64,000 nt of DNA from Perca fluviatilis (taxonomy: Eukaryota; Chordata; Actinopteri; Perciformes; Percidae): assembly GCF_010015445.1 (NCBI RefSeq), contig NC_053114.1, positions 34,004,025 through 34,068,024 on the forward strand, given 5' to 3'. The notes under the pieces are model-generated. The model was given only the letters and a program-made list of their open reading frames with translations. It was not told the origin of the DNA and ran no database searches. A program made the position numbers and the translations under genes. Shown piece after piece: positions 51,810 through 64,000 of this stretch. Numbering within the stretch: the first letter of the stretch is position 1; every line of letters starts with the position of its first letter.

Positions 51810-54001
51810 CTGATAGAATGATTATATAGGGTATTTCACACTGTTCCTTATGGTCTCCTAATGGGGTATGTAACATTAGTTGGGCTGAAAATGGCCTGGT
51901 TGATATTTTATTGGCCCTTATGCATCCCTGTGTTTTGGCCCTATTTGTAACAAGAGCTTTTCTTCCAAATATGGTATGGTCATGAATATTTAGATGAGCT
52001 CGGCGCTGCTTGGTTGAGCCTTAGCCCCGTACACACACATAGAGACGCGTGCTGATTGCTTGAGCGACTCGCCATACACACGCATTAGAGGTAATGTGCT
52101 GATTGGTTGAGCGAATCCCCAATACACAGACATTAGAAACGCGACAAAATCTCATATTCCAGACACTGCAATGTTTCCTTACCAAATTCACTTCTGAGAC
52201 TTTTTTATGCGGAAATCAACTATATAAAGCTCAAATATGGGCCGTTTTACGAAAATGGATGGCTAATTGCAAATTTGGTAAAACTGTGTGTCGGAGTTCA
52301 GCTGCCTGTGTTGCCTGGCTCGCCTGGCCTGCCTTCCTCCACAGACACACACCCGGCTTGCTGTGAGCTCGATTGAGCTCCGACGCTGCTTCCACCCACC
52401 GCACCTCATACCGTGCAAAGTCACCGTTTGGGCTGGTGGACTACTACCAGCGCACGGCGGACCTGACATAGCTCCAGGGCCTGCATCTCCTCTCTTCCTG
52501 CTAGCTAAATGGCCCGTGTGTGTGAGCGCGCTTGACTTGACATTACGCAACTCTCTTACCACATGTTACACACATGTCACGCCACTAGCTATACAACATC
52601 TAACTATATGTTTTATAAAGACAACTACGCTAACGGGTGTCCGATTTCAAGTTAATGAGTATTTGTGAGCTGTAAGGGTTTTCGTTAGCTGCAACTGTCC
52701 CTTCAATCCTATTTGTACAGATTGTGGCTCGTTAGCTTCATTTTTGTGTAATTGTGAAGTATATTTACAGTTTGAATTTCCGCACGCTACTTATACAACA
52801 TCTAACTATATGTTTTATAAAGCTAACAACGGTGTCCGATTTCAAGTTAATGAATATTTGTGAGCTGTACGGGTTTCGTTAGCTGGCGACTGTCCCTGCA
52901 ATCCTCTATGTGTACAGATTGCGGCTAGTTAGCTTCATTTTTGGTGTCGTAATTTGAGTATATTTACAGTTTGAATTTCGATCACACTTATAAACACTTA
53001 TACAAATTACTATATGTTTTATAGTTATAAAGCTAACAACGGTATCGATTTCAAGTTAATGAATATTGTGTGAGCTGTACGGGTTTCGTTACCTGCGACT
53101 GTCCCTGCAATCCTATGTGTACAGATTGCGGCTAGTTAGCTTCATTTTTGGTCGTAATTTGAGTATATTTACAGTTTGAATTTCGTCACGCCACTTATAC
53201 AACATCTAACTATATGTTTTATAAAGCTAACAATGGTGTCCGATTTCAAGTTAATGAATATTTGTGAGCTGTAAGGGTTTCGTTAGCTGCGACTGTCCCT
53301 TCAATCCTATGTGTACAGATTGCGGCTAGTTAGCTTCATTTTTGGTCGTAATTGGATTATTTACAGTTTGAATTTCGACGTACTACTTATACAACATCTA
53401 ACTATATGTTTTATAAAGCTAACAACGGTGTCCGATTTCAAGTTAATGAATATTTGTGAGCTGTACGGTTCTCTTTAGCTGCGACTGTCCCTTCAATCCT
53501 ATGTGTACAGATTGCGGCTAGTTAGCTTCATTTTTGGTCGTAATTCGAGTATATTTACAGTTTGAATTTCGTCACGCCACTTATACAACATCTAACTAAA
53601 TGTTTTATAAAGCTAACAACGGTGTCCGATTTCAAGTTAATGAATATTTGTGAATTCCAGAGGAATTCTAAGAGGAGGCTAGCTAGCTCTCATTGATAGA
53701 GCTCCATCCAGCCGCAGGCTCTATCAATGAGACTCATGGACAAGCGGCGTTTATTTCCCCAATCGTTTTGTTTAAATAACTCAACACATTATAATTACAC
53801 ACATTATAAGATTAACTAGAATCTGTGATAAGAGAATGCTGGCGTAACAAGCTCGCTGACCGCGCTTTCACTCACATACACCAGGCATTTAGCTAGCTAG
53901 CAGGAAGAGGGGAGTTGCAGGCCCTGGAGCTCTGTCAGAGCAGCGGCGTTTGGTAGTAGTCCACCAGCCCAAACGGTGACTTTGCGCGGGTATGAGGTGC
54001 T
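51810..54001. mobile_element. TTAA foldback element, tandem unit B with satellite array
   Basis: A second, directly repeated copy of unit A in the same order: tip (TGATAGAATG at 51811), left arm, array, right arm ending GCGGGTATGAGGTGCTG near 54001. It carries six satellite units, one more than unit A. Its right tip and flanking TTAA are missing, so the pair is a tandem duplication or recombination product, not two independent insertions. Confidence 0.85.
52570..53655 (+). repeat. ~195-bp tandem satellite, 6 units (unit B)
   Basis: Anchors near 52611, 52813, 53017, 53217, 53409 and 53603 (spacing about 192-204). The last unit in both arrays carries the same ACTAAATG variant, so corresponding units in A and B are related by position. 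Confidence 0.93.
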
Positions 54002-54558
54002 GTGGGCTGCTCATTAGCTTTATGCCTTCATCTCGTGTACCTGATGTGTGCTCATCATGCTAAAAGAAAAAGCTGTTTTAGTTGTCTAAGTTTTACATAA
54101 AGTACTTATGGGCTGGTGTGTCCAGTTGGGCAAATTCAGTATTAATACAGTATTAATCTCTAACGTTACTTCTTAACTGAAAAAATCCAGACATTGTGAT
54201 ACTGTATGTCATAGCAGAAAGAGCACAGGTGTAACGTTAATTAATAAGGTATTGAATGGATGAATTACGCTATTTCACCTTGGAACAAAGCCATAATTAA
54301 TGTGATTAGTTAACGTTACACCTGTGATTTCCTTTCCAAGATATCTATCTGTGGTAGGCTGATGTCAGAGGGTTTATTTAGTTCAATTTCCACGCAAAAT
54401 AGAATCCCTGTAGGCAATAAACCAGGAATAGAGCATTGGGGTAAAATGGGTTATCAGCCCTTATGTAATCAGAGATGCTGTTTTTGAAACTGAGATTTAC
54501 ATTGTACATATAAAGCAAAACTATTGCCTAAATCTGAATTATTCTGAAATTAACGTAG

Positions 54559-54593
<35 letters not shown>

Positions 54594-55218
54594 TTAGGGT
54601 AAAAAGTAACTTCATGATTGAATAATGAGGATGATTTGGCAACATCACAACCAGAGAGAGATAGTACGGTGTTTTAAGTGTCTAGTCTGACACTTACTCC
54701 AAGTTGTGAGAGTAAACTGTGGAGAAGAGGCTTTCCCTGTTAACAACAGTCCAATGAAAACAGCAATATTGAATCATTCAGTGCTTTTAATTTGGATGGT
54801 AGCACCTAAGCCAACAACAGAGACTCTTCATTCCCGGCATCTGCATTTTTCATATCCACACTTTCTCGAGAAATGGTGCACTAAGCAAAAAGAGGGTCTA
54901 CCTCCTTAGCTCCCCCAGGAGTAAGCAGCATACTTCACTAACAGCAGACCTCTATAAATATTCCAAGCAAGGCTGACCTGGTTACAGAATGCCCTTGGGA
55001 GTGTGAATTAGCATCTGAATACAGACACTTCTGTAGCCGGTTGAAGGCAGGCCTGGCTGGAGTGGCAGTAGGCCTACTGCTGAGACCCACCTTCACAGCT
55101 CAAAAAAGACGATGTTGTGTACATCCATGTAGTTGCTGGTGCAGGACAAAAAAGTGAATGTTCAAAGTAGGAGAAGTCTTATTATTATGTTAAAACAATA
55201 TTTTAGTGAACGTAACAC
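54002..55218. other. intronic DNA, (ATT)n tract at 54559-54590
   Basis: No gene or complete element seen; only the ATT trinucleotide tract of about ten units. Confidence 0.55.
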
Positions 55219-55222
55219 TTAA

Positions 55223-55528
55223 AGGGATACACCACCGTTTGTTGAAATAGGGCTTATCGCGGTCTCCCCTAGCTGTAGATAGGTGGGCCAACGCATTTTT
55301 TGAGCATGCATTGTTTTAGTCCGGTGCAACACCGGCAGCGCCGCCGCTAGTTAGCTTAGCGTAGTGAATGGAATCCTATGTTGCCGGTTAGCATGTTATG
55401 AGTAAAAGTGAGCCAACAAAAGACAAAAAAACAACCTAATTACATGCACTGAGACAAAAAATGCCCACCTATCTACAGCCAGGGTAGAGCATAATAAGCC
55501 CTATTTCAACAAACGGTGGCGTATTCCT
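55223..55528. mobile_element. TTAA-flanked MITE, 306 bp, long inverted ends
   Basis: Inverted ends of roughly 75 bp (AGGGATACACCACCGTTTGT ... against ... ACAAACGGTGGCGTATTCCT) with TTAA at 55219-55222 and 55529-55532. Folded, it would be close to a complete hairpin. Non-coding. Confidence 0.92.
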
Positions 55529-55532
55529 TTAA

Positions 55533-57554
55533 TATATTTCAGTGTAAACATTCATTCGTGCTGAATTATACCAAAACATAATAAACAAATTAATTAATGA
55601 ATAATAATAAAAATATAGAAAAGGCAGATAACATTTTTCTTTTTAGCATTATATAGTTTAGCTGCGTCCGACACGCGGATTGGCAGCTGTGGGCTTTTAG
55701 CCTGTTTCGGTAACGTTAACGAATATGAAAGGGGTTGTGGTAGAGTTTCAAGTTTAAAGATAGAAAATAACCATAAAGTTAGGATGCCGACTGTATGTGA
55801 TATTTTAGCAAGGTGGCTTGTTTGCTGTCTGGTCTTACCAAGAGTTGGTGGGGGTTTTGAGGACAGACCTAACATGTTTCATCTAAACATGCTAATGTTA
55901 ACTGCCGCAGCATGTCAGAGGTTAGCCTCTGCCAAAGAAGAGGAATAAGGCAACTACAAATATTAGGTCCGTTGAATGAATGTGAATTGTGTGCTGTTTA
56001 CACATGTTTACAGACCTAAAAGTGTTTTTGAGAACTTCCTGTGTCTCAATCAGTGACAGCTCAAGAAGATGCATCAGCCATGAGTTTCGCTTTGTTTAGC
56101 TAGCTAGCTATGCTGTAGCCAAGCTACACGCTTGTCTCATTAGCCCGTTGGCTTAAAAAACACACAAAGAATGGTCTAGCTAAATGTTTTGGGATTATAG
56201 TGACACAATCGAGACAGCTGATAAGGTAGGGCAATCTGTTTAACTTCTTGGGGTATAATGGATTGTGAGTGCGGGGTGCGCGACACATGGATGTAGCTAG
56301 GCTATAACAATAATAACGGCGCAACATGGTGTTTTTTCTTAAATCCGTGGACATGGTGAGAAAGCTCTGGCCCTAAACAGCCAAGCTCGGGCGCAAATCA
56401 ATCAGTTGTCAGGAAAGAAAACAAAACGTCTCGCACCGTGCTACTAACGAGCTAACGTTAGCTCATCGGTTAGAATGGGCTGAAGGTCTGGCCAGAGATG
56501 CGGACGAGGCTGAGAGCAATGTGGCTGAGGTTAGCGGATCGGCGTGCGAGTCAGTCTAGCGCTAGCTAATGAAACGGGGGAGCTGGAAGACCCACTTGCC
56601 GGATCCTGATCAGCTAGCAACGGAGATAGGGTTGTGTGTAAGACGATGACGGTGTCGGCGGTGCTCACTTTGGTAGGGTATGTGTGAAACGCAGCCAACC
56701 AGCTAATGGACATTTGACGGTATCACCCAGACGTTCCGATCATCGGGGAGAGAGAAAAGAAAAACCCGTAGGCCAACTCTTTATTCCCCCTGCAGCAGCG
56801 GGATGAAACAATCACTGAAGCAATTGCCATTTACATTGGTATATTATATTACATTATATATTGTCTTATCTAGAGTATCTAGTTTGAATTTAAATAATAA
56901 AAAAAAGCTTTCACTGAAAAGTTATATATGTTTCATTATTAGTAGCTCTTGACTAAAAACAGTAGTCTTGCAAACTTGATTTTATAGATTTGACTTGATG
57001 TTGAATTGCATATTAACAATAAAAAACAACAACTCCCTTTAAACATTTTTGGCTTGAAGTTATTAAATGGAGTATAAGGTAAAGCTTTTCTACAATATGA
57101 TAGGGCGCGATCGCAAAAGGGGTGCTGTCTGTATAGGTAGATGTGAACAGCTTATGACTTGGCCTGAAAAAAAGTTCAGTCAAAAGATTTTTTTTCACTT
57201 TAATCCCTGCTTCCGGTAATTCTAAAGTTGTGTTTTTTTACATGTTGTGTCTTCATACCAGGTTTACTTCGCAGCGCTGTAGATATAAGTCTGGCAACGT
57301 GAGAGTTTTTCCCTGGGTATAGGTTGTCCTCTTGGTATCACCTGGGTTTTGTGTAGAGTTGGAGTGTGATAACTTCCACAGCTTCGGGCAATCTGCGTGC
57401 TGTGTCACCGGAGCTAACCAAGCTAAACTAGCTGTTGCTAGTGCCAACCTGGTTCAAGTGCGAATTGTTTAAAAAAAATAAAATAAAAAATACCGAAGAT
57501 GAGAAGTGTGTGTGCTGAAGAGTTCGTGGAGCTGGGCTGAGTAGTGGTGTAACG
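55533..57554. other. intronic DNA, CpG-richer patch, no gene
   Basis: The stretch 56360-56760 is richer in CpG and in GCTAGC/GTTAGC motifs than its surroundings. It resembles eroded transposon sequence; no ends or reading frame could be defined. An AT-rich spacer follows. Confidence 0.4.
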
Positions 57555-58308
57555 TTAGGGACCATTCGGTATTTATGGAATGGACCACCAGAGGAAAATA
57601 GGGGAGGGTCATGTCTTTTTATTCTTTGTTGAGGGGAGGGTCATCCAACATTTTTAGTCCAGAGGGGGGGGGGTACCCATCGGTATTTATGGAATGGACC
57701 ACCAGAGGAAAATAGGGGAGGGTCATGTCTTTTTATTCTTTGTTGAGGGGGGGGTCACCCAACTTTTGTATTCATAGAAACAGCAACATTTCAAAGTGGC
57801 TTGTTTGGTGCATATTTATCCATGTAGCTCTCAGTCTCGGCCCTCCTTCGCTACCAGATGGGTCTGACCCATGAGTTTGCTGTGGGGCAGGGGGAGCTTC
57901 CCCCCTGGTGGCTAAAACGGGTAATTGCATTGTTTAAAAAATTAGTGGAATAATTGAGGCGGCCATACAGTCTTGGAATAATTACGTCTGGCATGACCAG
58001 ATATTTTATAAATATCTTAACACAAAACAACTAAATGGTGGTAGGTAATACATCTGATTTCATATACAGCTTTAGTAAAAATTTTTTTACCTGGCTGACG
58101 ATGGGAACAGCAGGACGCAAAAAACGAAAATTACTGTTGCACTAGTCTGGACATCTTACCGTGCCAAGGTTGCAATAAAGGTTTCCTAAATGCCACATTT
58201 GATGTCATAGAAAAATTATTACTGGCGAGGGGAGGGTCATGTGTATTTTGACTAAAGGTCCCAAAACTCATCCGGTGGCCCCTGAAATAAAAAACGAACA
58301 GTCCCTTA
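57555..58308. mobile_element. hAT-like element, 754 bp, with internal duplication
   Basis: Tips TTAGGGACCATTCGG and CGAACAGTCCCTTA are inverted. Flanks GTGTAACG (57547-57554) and CTGTAACG (58309-58316) form an 8-bp duplication with one mismatch. The left part contains a ~114-bp direct duplication (units near 57564 and 57679, each with CGGTATTTATGGAATGG and GGGGAGGGTCATGTC). No transposase frame. Confidence 0.82.
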
Positions 58309-58477
58309 CTGTAACGTTAATACTGTTGAGTAATAGACCTCAATCATGTGCCATACTTTTAGGGATTTGTTCATGCCCATACAATCCTGTGTTTTCATAC
58401 TTGAGGCTTGAACTGCTGAATGAACTGAATGTTTTTTAGCTGAATGCTAAAAAACATCTGTAAAAACGAGGGTCTTG

Positions 58478-58919
58478 TAGCCCAGAAATCTAGACGCACC
58501 CTAGCGTCAGCAAATTTATTTTGCAGCCAGGGGGGTCTAGGCACTCTCCGTTGGCTTGCGAGCTGGAAAAACCAAACTTTGGTCAGGCCAATCACATTGT
58601 GTATAGAGTCGGTGGGCGGGCTTATGGCTGCTGCTGCTGGGAACAGCGGTCTTCTGGAAGACTTGGAGTTAAGCTTTTCTTTGAGAAAAGAACAAAGAAC
58701 GGCACAGAAATGATTCTTAAAAAAGGCAGATGTGTTCGGAGTTTTGCCGACCGGATACGGCAAAAGTTTAATCTATCAACTAGCTTCGCTACCTTCTTCG
58801 TTGCTCTGCCTGGTTGTAGCGCTATCCTATTACGTGCAGAGGGAATTTGAAAGACAACCGTTTATCCCACCCCTCACATTGAGCCCTGTCAATGGTGAGT
58901 TCCCTGGTTTGTCAGGCTA
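58478..58919 (+). mobile_element. 442-bp element with 9-bp duplication, helicase remnant
   Basis: Short inverted tips TAGCC and GGCTA with a perfect 9-bp direct repeat AGGGTCTTG (58469-58477, 58920-58928). The left part (AGAAATCTAGACGCACCCT) is one I recall as common in fish genomes. Unlike a simple MITE it encodes a helicase-like segment (58660-58870). Superfamily not assigned; a 9-bp duplication would fit Mutator-like or Merlin-type insertion but does not prove it. Confidence 0.8.
58660..58870 (+). pseudogene. RecQ-like helicase N-terminal remnant
   Basis: The translation gives LSFSLRKEQ then, after a frame change near 58710-58730, MFGVLPTGYGKSLIYQLA. The GxGKS Walker A (motif I) set in LPTGYGKS-L-I-Y-Q is typical of RecQ-family superfamily 2 helicases, and the preceding Leu/Lys/Glu-Gln stretch fits the Q-motif region. 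Nothing after motif I is preserved (no DEAH box, no second RecA fold), so it is a fragment carried by the surrounding element. Confidence 0.65.
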
Positions 58920-59008
58920 AGGGTCTTGTGGAAATCAGTCATCACTGATTAAGGGTTTCTTGATTTAATAATCATTTTTGTACTGGCATAAAGGACTTTG
59001 TTCTCTCG

Positions 59009-59009
<1 letters not shown>

Positions 59010-59054
<45 letters not shown>
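59010..59054. repeat. (TG)n microsatellite
   Basis: About 22 TG units. Confidence 0.95.
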
Positions 59055-59056
<2 letters not shown>

Positions 59057-60590
59057 TCACTATACCAAGACACACACCAGTGTATGTTAGTGCGTCTTTG
59101 TGTAAATGTGTGCTTGATTGTGTCCAAGTAAGAACACATGTTCCTGTGTGTGTTGGAGAAGGGGTCAGCGTCAGTCCTGGTTATGCTATCAGCCATGTGC
59201 AGGCTTTTCTGCTCTGGCAAACCCTGATGTATGTATGGTGTAACTGTGTGTGTCGACACTGAAATTCAGGATTTACTGTTACCGTTCACAGCACAACACT
59301 TTGCCCATAGCAGACATAGGCAGAGGTTTTCATACCAATCAATTACATTTTTTTCCCCCACAGATTTAAGGCACCTGTGAAATGAGGTTTATATCAGCAG
59401 CCTATAGCCTATCTTTGTGGTCTGGCTTTATCTAGTGCAGCTGCAGACTTGCCGGTAGAGGAGATGGCTCTATCTTGTATAGCCATGCTGAAAGTAGCTT
59501 AGCTGATCGCTGTCCATGGTACCCACTTTCAGCTTAGCTCCTCTTTGAGTGCTGTGTCTCTGCGTGTGTGCAGCTTTTGATGTCACCTCACCCAGTAACA
59601 ATATGTTGTCACAGTTTTACCAAAAATGTGCTTTTTTTCAACTATCAACATTTTAAAGTAACCTAATTCTTTTCATGTTGAGTGGAATGCATTTTTTATG
59701 TTTTTAAATGATCATGAAAAGATATGCATTTGTCGTGAACGCTAATGGTACTATAAAGCACTCTGGGTAATAGCATCCACCAATTGCCATGCGTTGTGTT
59801 CTCAATCACTGCACAGGTCCAGAGTAATTGCTATTTTAATAGTTATCAACTCATATTTTCATGGTGTGATCTTTTTTTTTTAACAGGTTTCAACTTTCAA
59901 CTAAACAGACGAAACAAAATTGAATAGAAACTGGCAAAATTAAAGAAAGAAGCTGATTTACATTGCCTCTTGCTGTATTAGTGATGCAGCAACTGCATTT
60001 CAACAACAGTGTATTGTGTTGTTTTTAATCACTGCAGCAATTTGATCTTTTGGTGAACGGCTGTTTTCTGTTTGTAGCACATTAGATCATGATTATGCTG
60101 CCATTTATCACCCATGGATCAATAGCACAGTAATTACACCCCTATTTAAAGGGGTTGCCCTCTCACAGTTTGTCTCTGAAATGGCAATATGATATCAACT
60201 GCTTATGCTTACTTAATGTCCCATGTCTCCATAGCTACATGTATGATTGTTGACTCAGATAATGTTATCGATAAAAGGCATCATTTTTTAATTTGTGCTG
60301 CATTGTTTTTTAAATATTCTTTATGCAAAAAAAAATGATATTCACATTTCAACCTTTGGCTGAGAGCTTTCTTTTAAGCCTTTTCTACTGGTTCTACTTT
60401 ATACCGTATTCCTCTGTTCATAGCCATTCTCCCTGAGGCGCATGTTTGTCTCCATTTCTGCATAAAATGTTTGGCAAAACAGAATTGTGTCATCAGGCGG
60501 TAATAGTAGATTAGTGTCCTAACTAAGTACGTGTGTTTTCCAGTGAGCTGCCCTTTCCTAACTCTCCGCCCTCCTGTCATTTTCTTTCAG

Positions 60591-60613
60591 ACAGCAGTGC
60601 TTTGGATACACAG
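60591..60613 (+). CDS. unc13c: unc13c 23-nt microexon
   Basis: Preceded by the acceptor tract CATTTTCTTTCAG and followed by GT at 60614. The donor GTTTTAAG is weak. Its first two bases complete the codon left open by the giant exon (G+AC, Asp), then it encodes SSALDTQ and ends in phase 0, exactly as the next exon needs. The product ILAG-DSSALDTQ lines up with the ILAGDSSSVDEK segment that I remember for vertebrate UNC13C. Size, phase and sequence agree, but the weak donor leaves some doubt. Confidence 0.72.
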
Positions 60614-61278
60614 GTTTTAAGTCATTTTTTATCATCAGCCACGTCAACACTTGTGATTTCCCAGCATTTGCATGTGTTTGTGTATATGTTTGTAAATTTG
60701 TCTTTTGTTTTTTCATGGTATGTGGTGTGATGGTGTGTAGATTTTGCGTCTCCCTTGAATTGGATTTGAAATAATACATGTACGGTGCATTTGTGAGAGT
60801 GTGTGTTTGTTTTTCTGGAATGATAAATTGAAGTGATATCTGTAGGTATGAAAGAGAATGCAGCATGTGCCTTTGAGCCATCGTGTTGTCACTTTGTACT
60901 GGTTATCCTTTTATTCCTTTAAATAAAATGATTTGTGTTTCAAATTGGACATTTTGGTCAGTGAAAAGGGAGCGTTACGCAATAGGCAAATCTGGCCTGA
61001 AGCACCAAGAGCGGCAAAACTCTAAGTCTTGAGCCCACAAATTACACTGATGTGGAATAATTTGGTCTTCTGCCTGTGGTGCTTCCCTCCCTTCTCCCTG
61101 TGCTATACTCCTCATCTCCTATCATTTGTCTAATCCCGAATTGACCTCCAAATGTACTGTATTTTGTCATACTGTATATTTCTTTTGTTTTCATTTTGCT
61201 GTTGTTTGTTTTATGTTTAGTTGTGTGCACTTTACTTTAGGTTTCTTGTTTTACATTGTGTGTTTCTTCTTTCTGCAG

Positions 61279-61325
61279 CCTCACAGTCTTTTGGACCCCA
61301 AAGTGCTCGGCTTGCAGTCTGGAGG
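61279..61325 (+). CDS. unc13c: unc13c 47-nt exon
   Basis: Acceptor TTCTTCTTTCTGCAG, donor GG|GTGAGT. Starts in phase 0 and encodes PHSLLDPKVLGLQSG plus two bases of the next Gly codon. It corresponds to the LDASKFSALQ part of Munc13 linkers between the N-terminal region and the C1 domain. Confidence 0.88.
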
Positions 61326-62388
61326 GTGAGTGGTGGCTCACTTCCTGATCTGATCAGTTCACAATAACATCAATCTTAGCTGCCTGCTGTGCTGTTTTGT
61401 ACCCCCACACTGAGACACATGTAGCAGAAATGTTGCAGACATGCTGATTCTTTGGCATGCAGCCCCAGTTAAGGTATCGTGCTCCCTGTTTTGTGACATA
61501 CCACAGAGACAAGATGAATATACAAGATGCCTGATGCCTTCACAACATCTGTACAGGAACATATCTTCTTGGATTCACATGCCTGATTGATGCCTTCACA
61601 GAAATGTGAAAGAAAACGATTAACTTAGAAAGTCTTTGTGAAAGAGCTAAGTGTTGTCATGTGATGTCAAGAGCGGAAATAGCTAATAATCATATTTAAC
61701 CTCCATTACCCCACCTCGTGTCATGACTATGCAGCCATCTGCAGTATGCATTGTCCATACTGTAAATAGGTAGCGAGAATCAGGGGCCCTAGGGCGAGGC
61801 AAGGGTCAGCGCAGCTCGTCACGTTGTGTATCTTTAGGGTCATGCACTGATGTCGCTGAGAGGGCTGACAGAAAAGCTTAAGGAGCTTTATATTTATGGA
61901 GGCATTGGGGCCTTGATGTCTTGTTGAGGTCATTAGAGAGGCTTTGAGTGACAGTTGAGGTGATGCCACTGAGAGCCTCACGGGAAAGGAGCAAGACCGG
62001 TGGGAAGGCAGCGAGGGAGCCGTGGAGTGTGCACAAGAGAGTTGGAGAATGGAGAGAGCAAGAGAAGTGGAGCTGAAGTGTTGAAGGCGTGGAGACAGTT
62101 GAATTAAATTCATCTTCAGTATTCATAAAATGTAATATAAATCCAGTAATAGGTGTACTATGTATCAATAACAGTCATCACAGCAGAAATACCCCATATA
62201 AACATTTAGATTAGATGGACGAAAGAGAGTCTACAGGAACAGCAGAGGGTGCCAGGGATTACATGTAGCACCAAGTGTTGCTCAGCACCATGCGAAGTGA
62301 AGAGGAAGGGGTGAGACAGGTTAGGTTGGAGCCATGATCCATGTGTTTGCTGGCTGTGTAAATCAAGGCCCCCCTTTCACCGTAGTAA

Positions 62389-64000
<1,612 letters not shown>

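Larger units (their letters stand above)
44589..60590 (+). other. large unc13c intron filled with mobile elements
   Basis: Runs from the GTATGA donor to the TTTCTTTCAG acceptor before the microexon, 16.0 kb. No conserved coding exon was found between. Unlisted parts (44589-45290, 47605-48661, 58929-60590) are AT-rich and featureless, apart from a hAT-like tip fragment near 48270-48365 (GGGATGCACCAATAATTTG). Confidence 0.75.

Noticed and set aside
50590..53655. CRISPR-like array
   Set aside because: Direct repeats of ~195 bp without spacers in vertebrate DNA; it is a satellite.

Overview
This is vertebrate nuclear DNA, almost certainly from a ray-finned, probably percomorph, fish. Intron-exon structure, long (CA)n and (GA)n tracts, many DNA transposons and MITEs, and tRNA-derived SINEs all fit that. 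The species is not claimed. Base quality looks imperfect in the repeat arrays around 50-54 kb.

The only real gene I can support is unc13c (Munc13-3) on the + strand, a presynaptic vesicle-priming factor. Its very large first coding exon is 40535-44588 (1351 codons). Three further exons follow: a 23-nt microexon (60591-60613), a 47-nt exon (61279-61325) and a 79-nt exon (62451-62529). The phases agree and together they give 1401 codons; the C1, C2 and MUN domains lie beyond the right edge. A likely promoter and non-coding first exon end at a consensus splice donor at 32894/32895. The large exon holds a coiled coil, then a module resembling the RRM-like core of LINE-1 ORF1 proteins, then a degenerate Lys/Pro repeat and an acidic tail.

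Layout: 1-32 kb is intergenic, with (CA/TG)n tracts and many transposon copies. Two groups dominate. hAT-like elements have 8-bp target duplications (2856-4186, 6566-7255, 38911-40050, 48670-49473, 57555-58308). A guild of short elements is bounded by TTAA (7966-9757, 13871-14391, 18019-18699, 29396-29906, 55223-55528 and partial copies). The span 32-33 kb is the GA-rich promoter zone, 33-40.5 kb the first intron, 40.5-44.6 kb the giant exon, and 44.6-60.6 kb a large repeat-filled intron. That intron contains a broken Ty3/Gypsy gag-protease fragment (minus strand), a hAT remnant with a BED-finger reading frame, and a tandemly duplicated 2-kb element carrying ~195-bp satellite arrays. It also holds a 442-bp element with a RecQ-like helicase motif. 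The last 3.5 kb contains the small exons.

The most interesting points are the retrotransposon-ORF1-like module inside unc13c, the apparently fish-specific Lys/Pro repeat next to it, the 23-nt microexon, and a satellite array that seems to have grown inside a transposable element.
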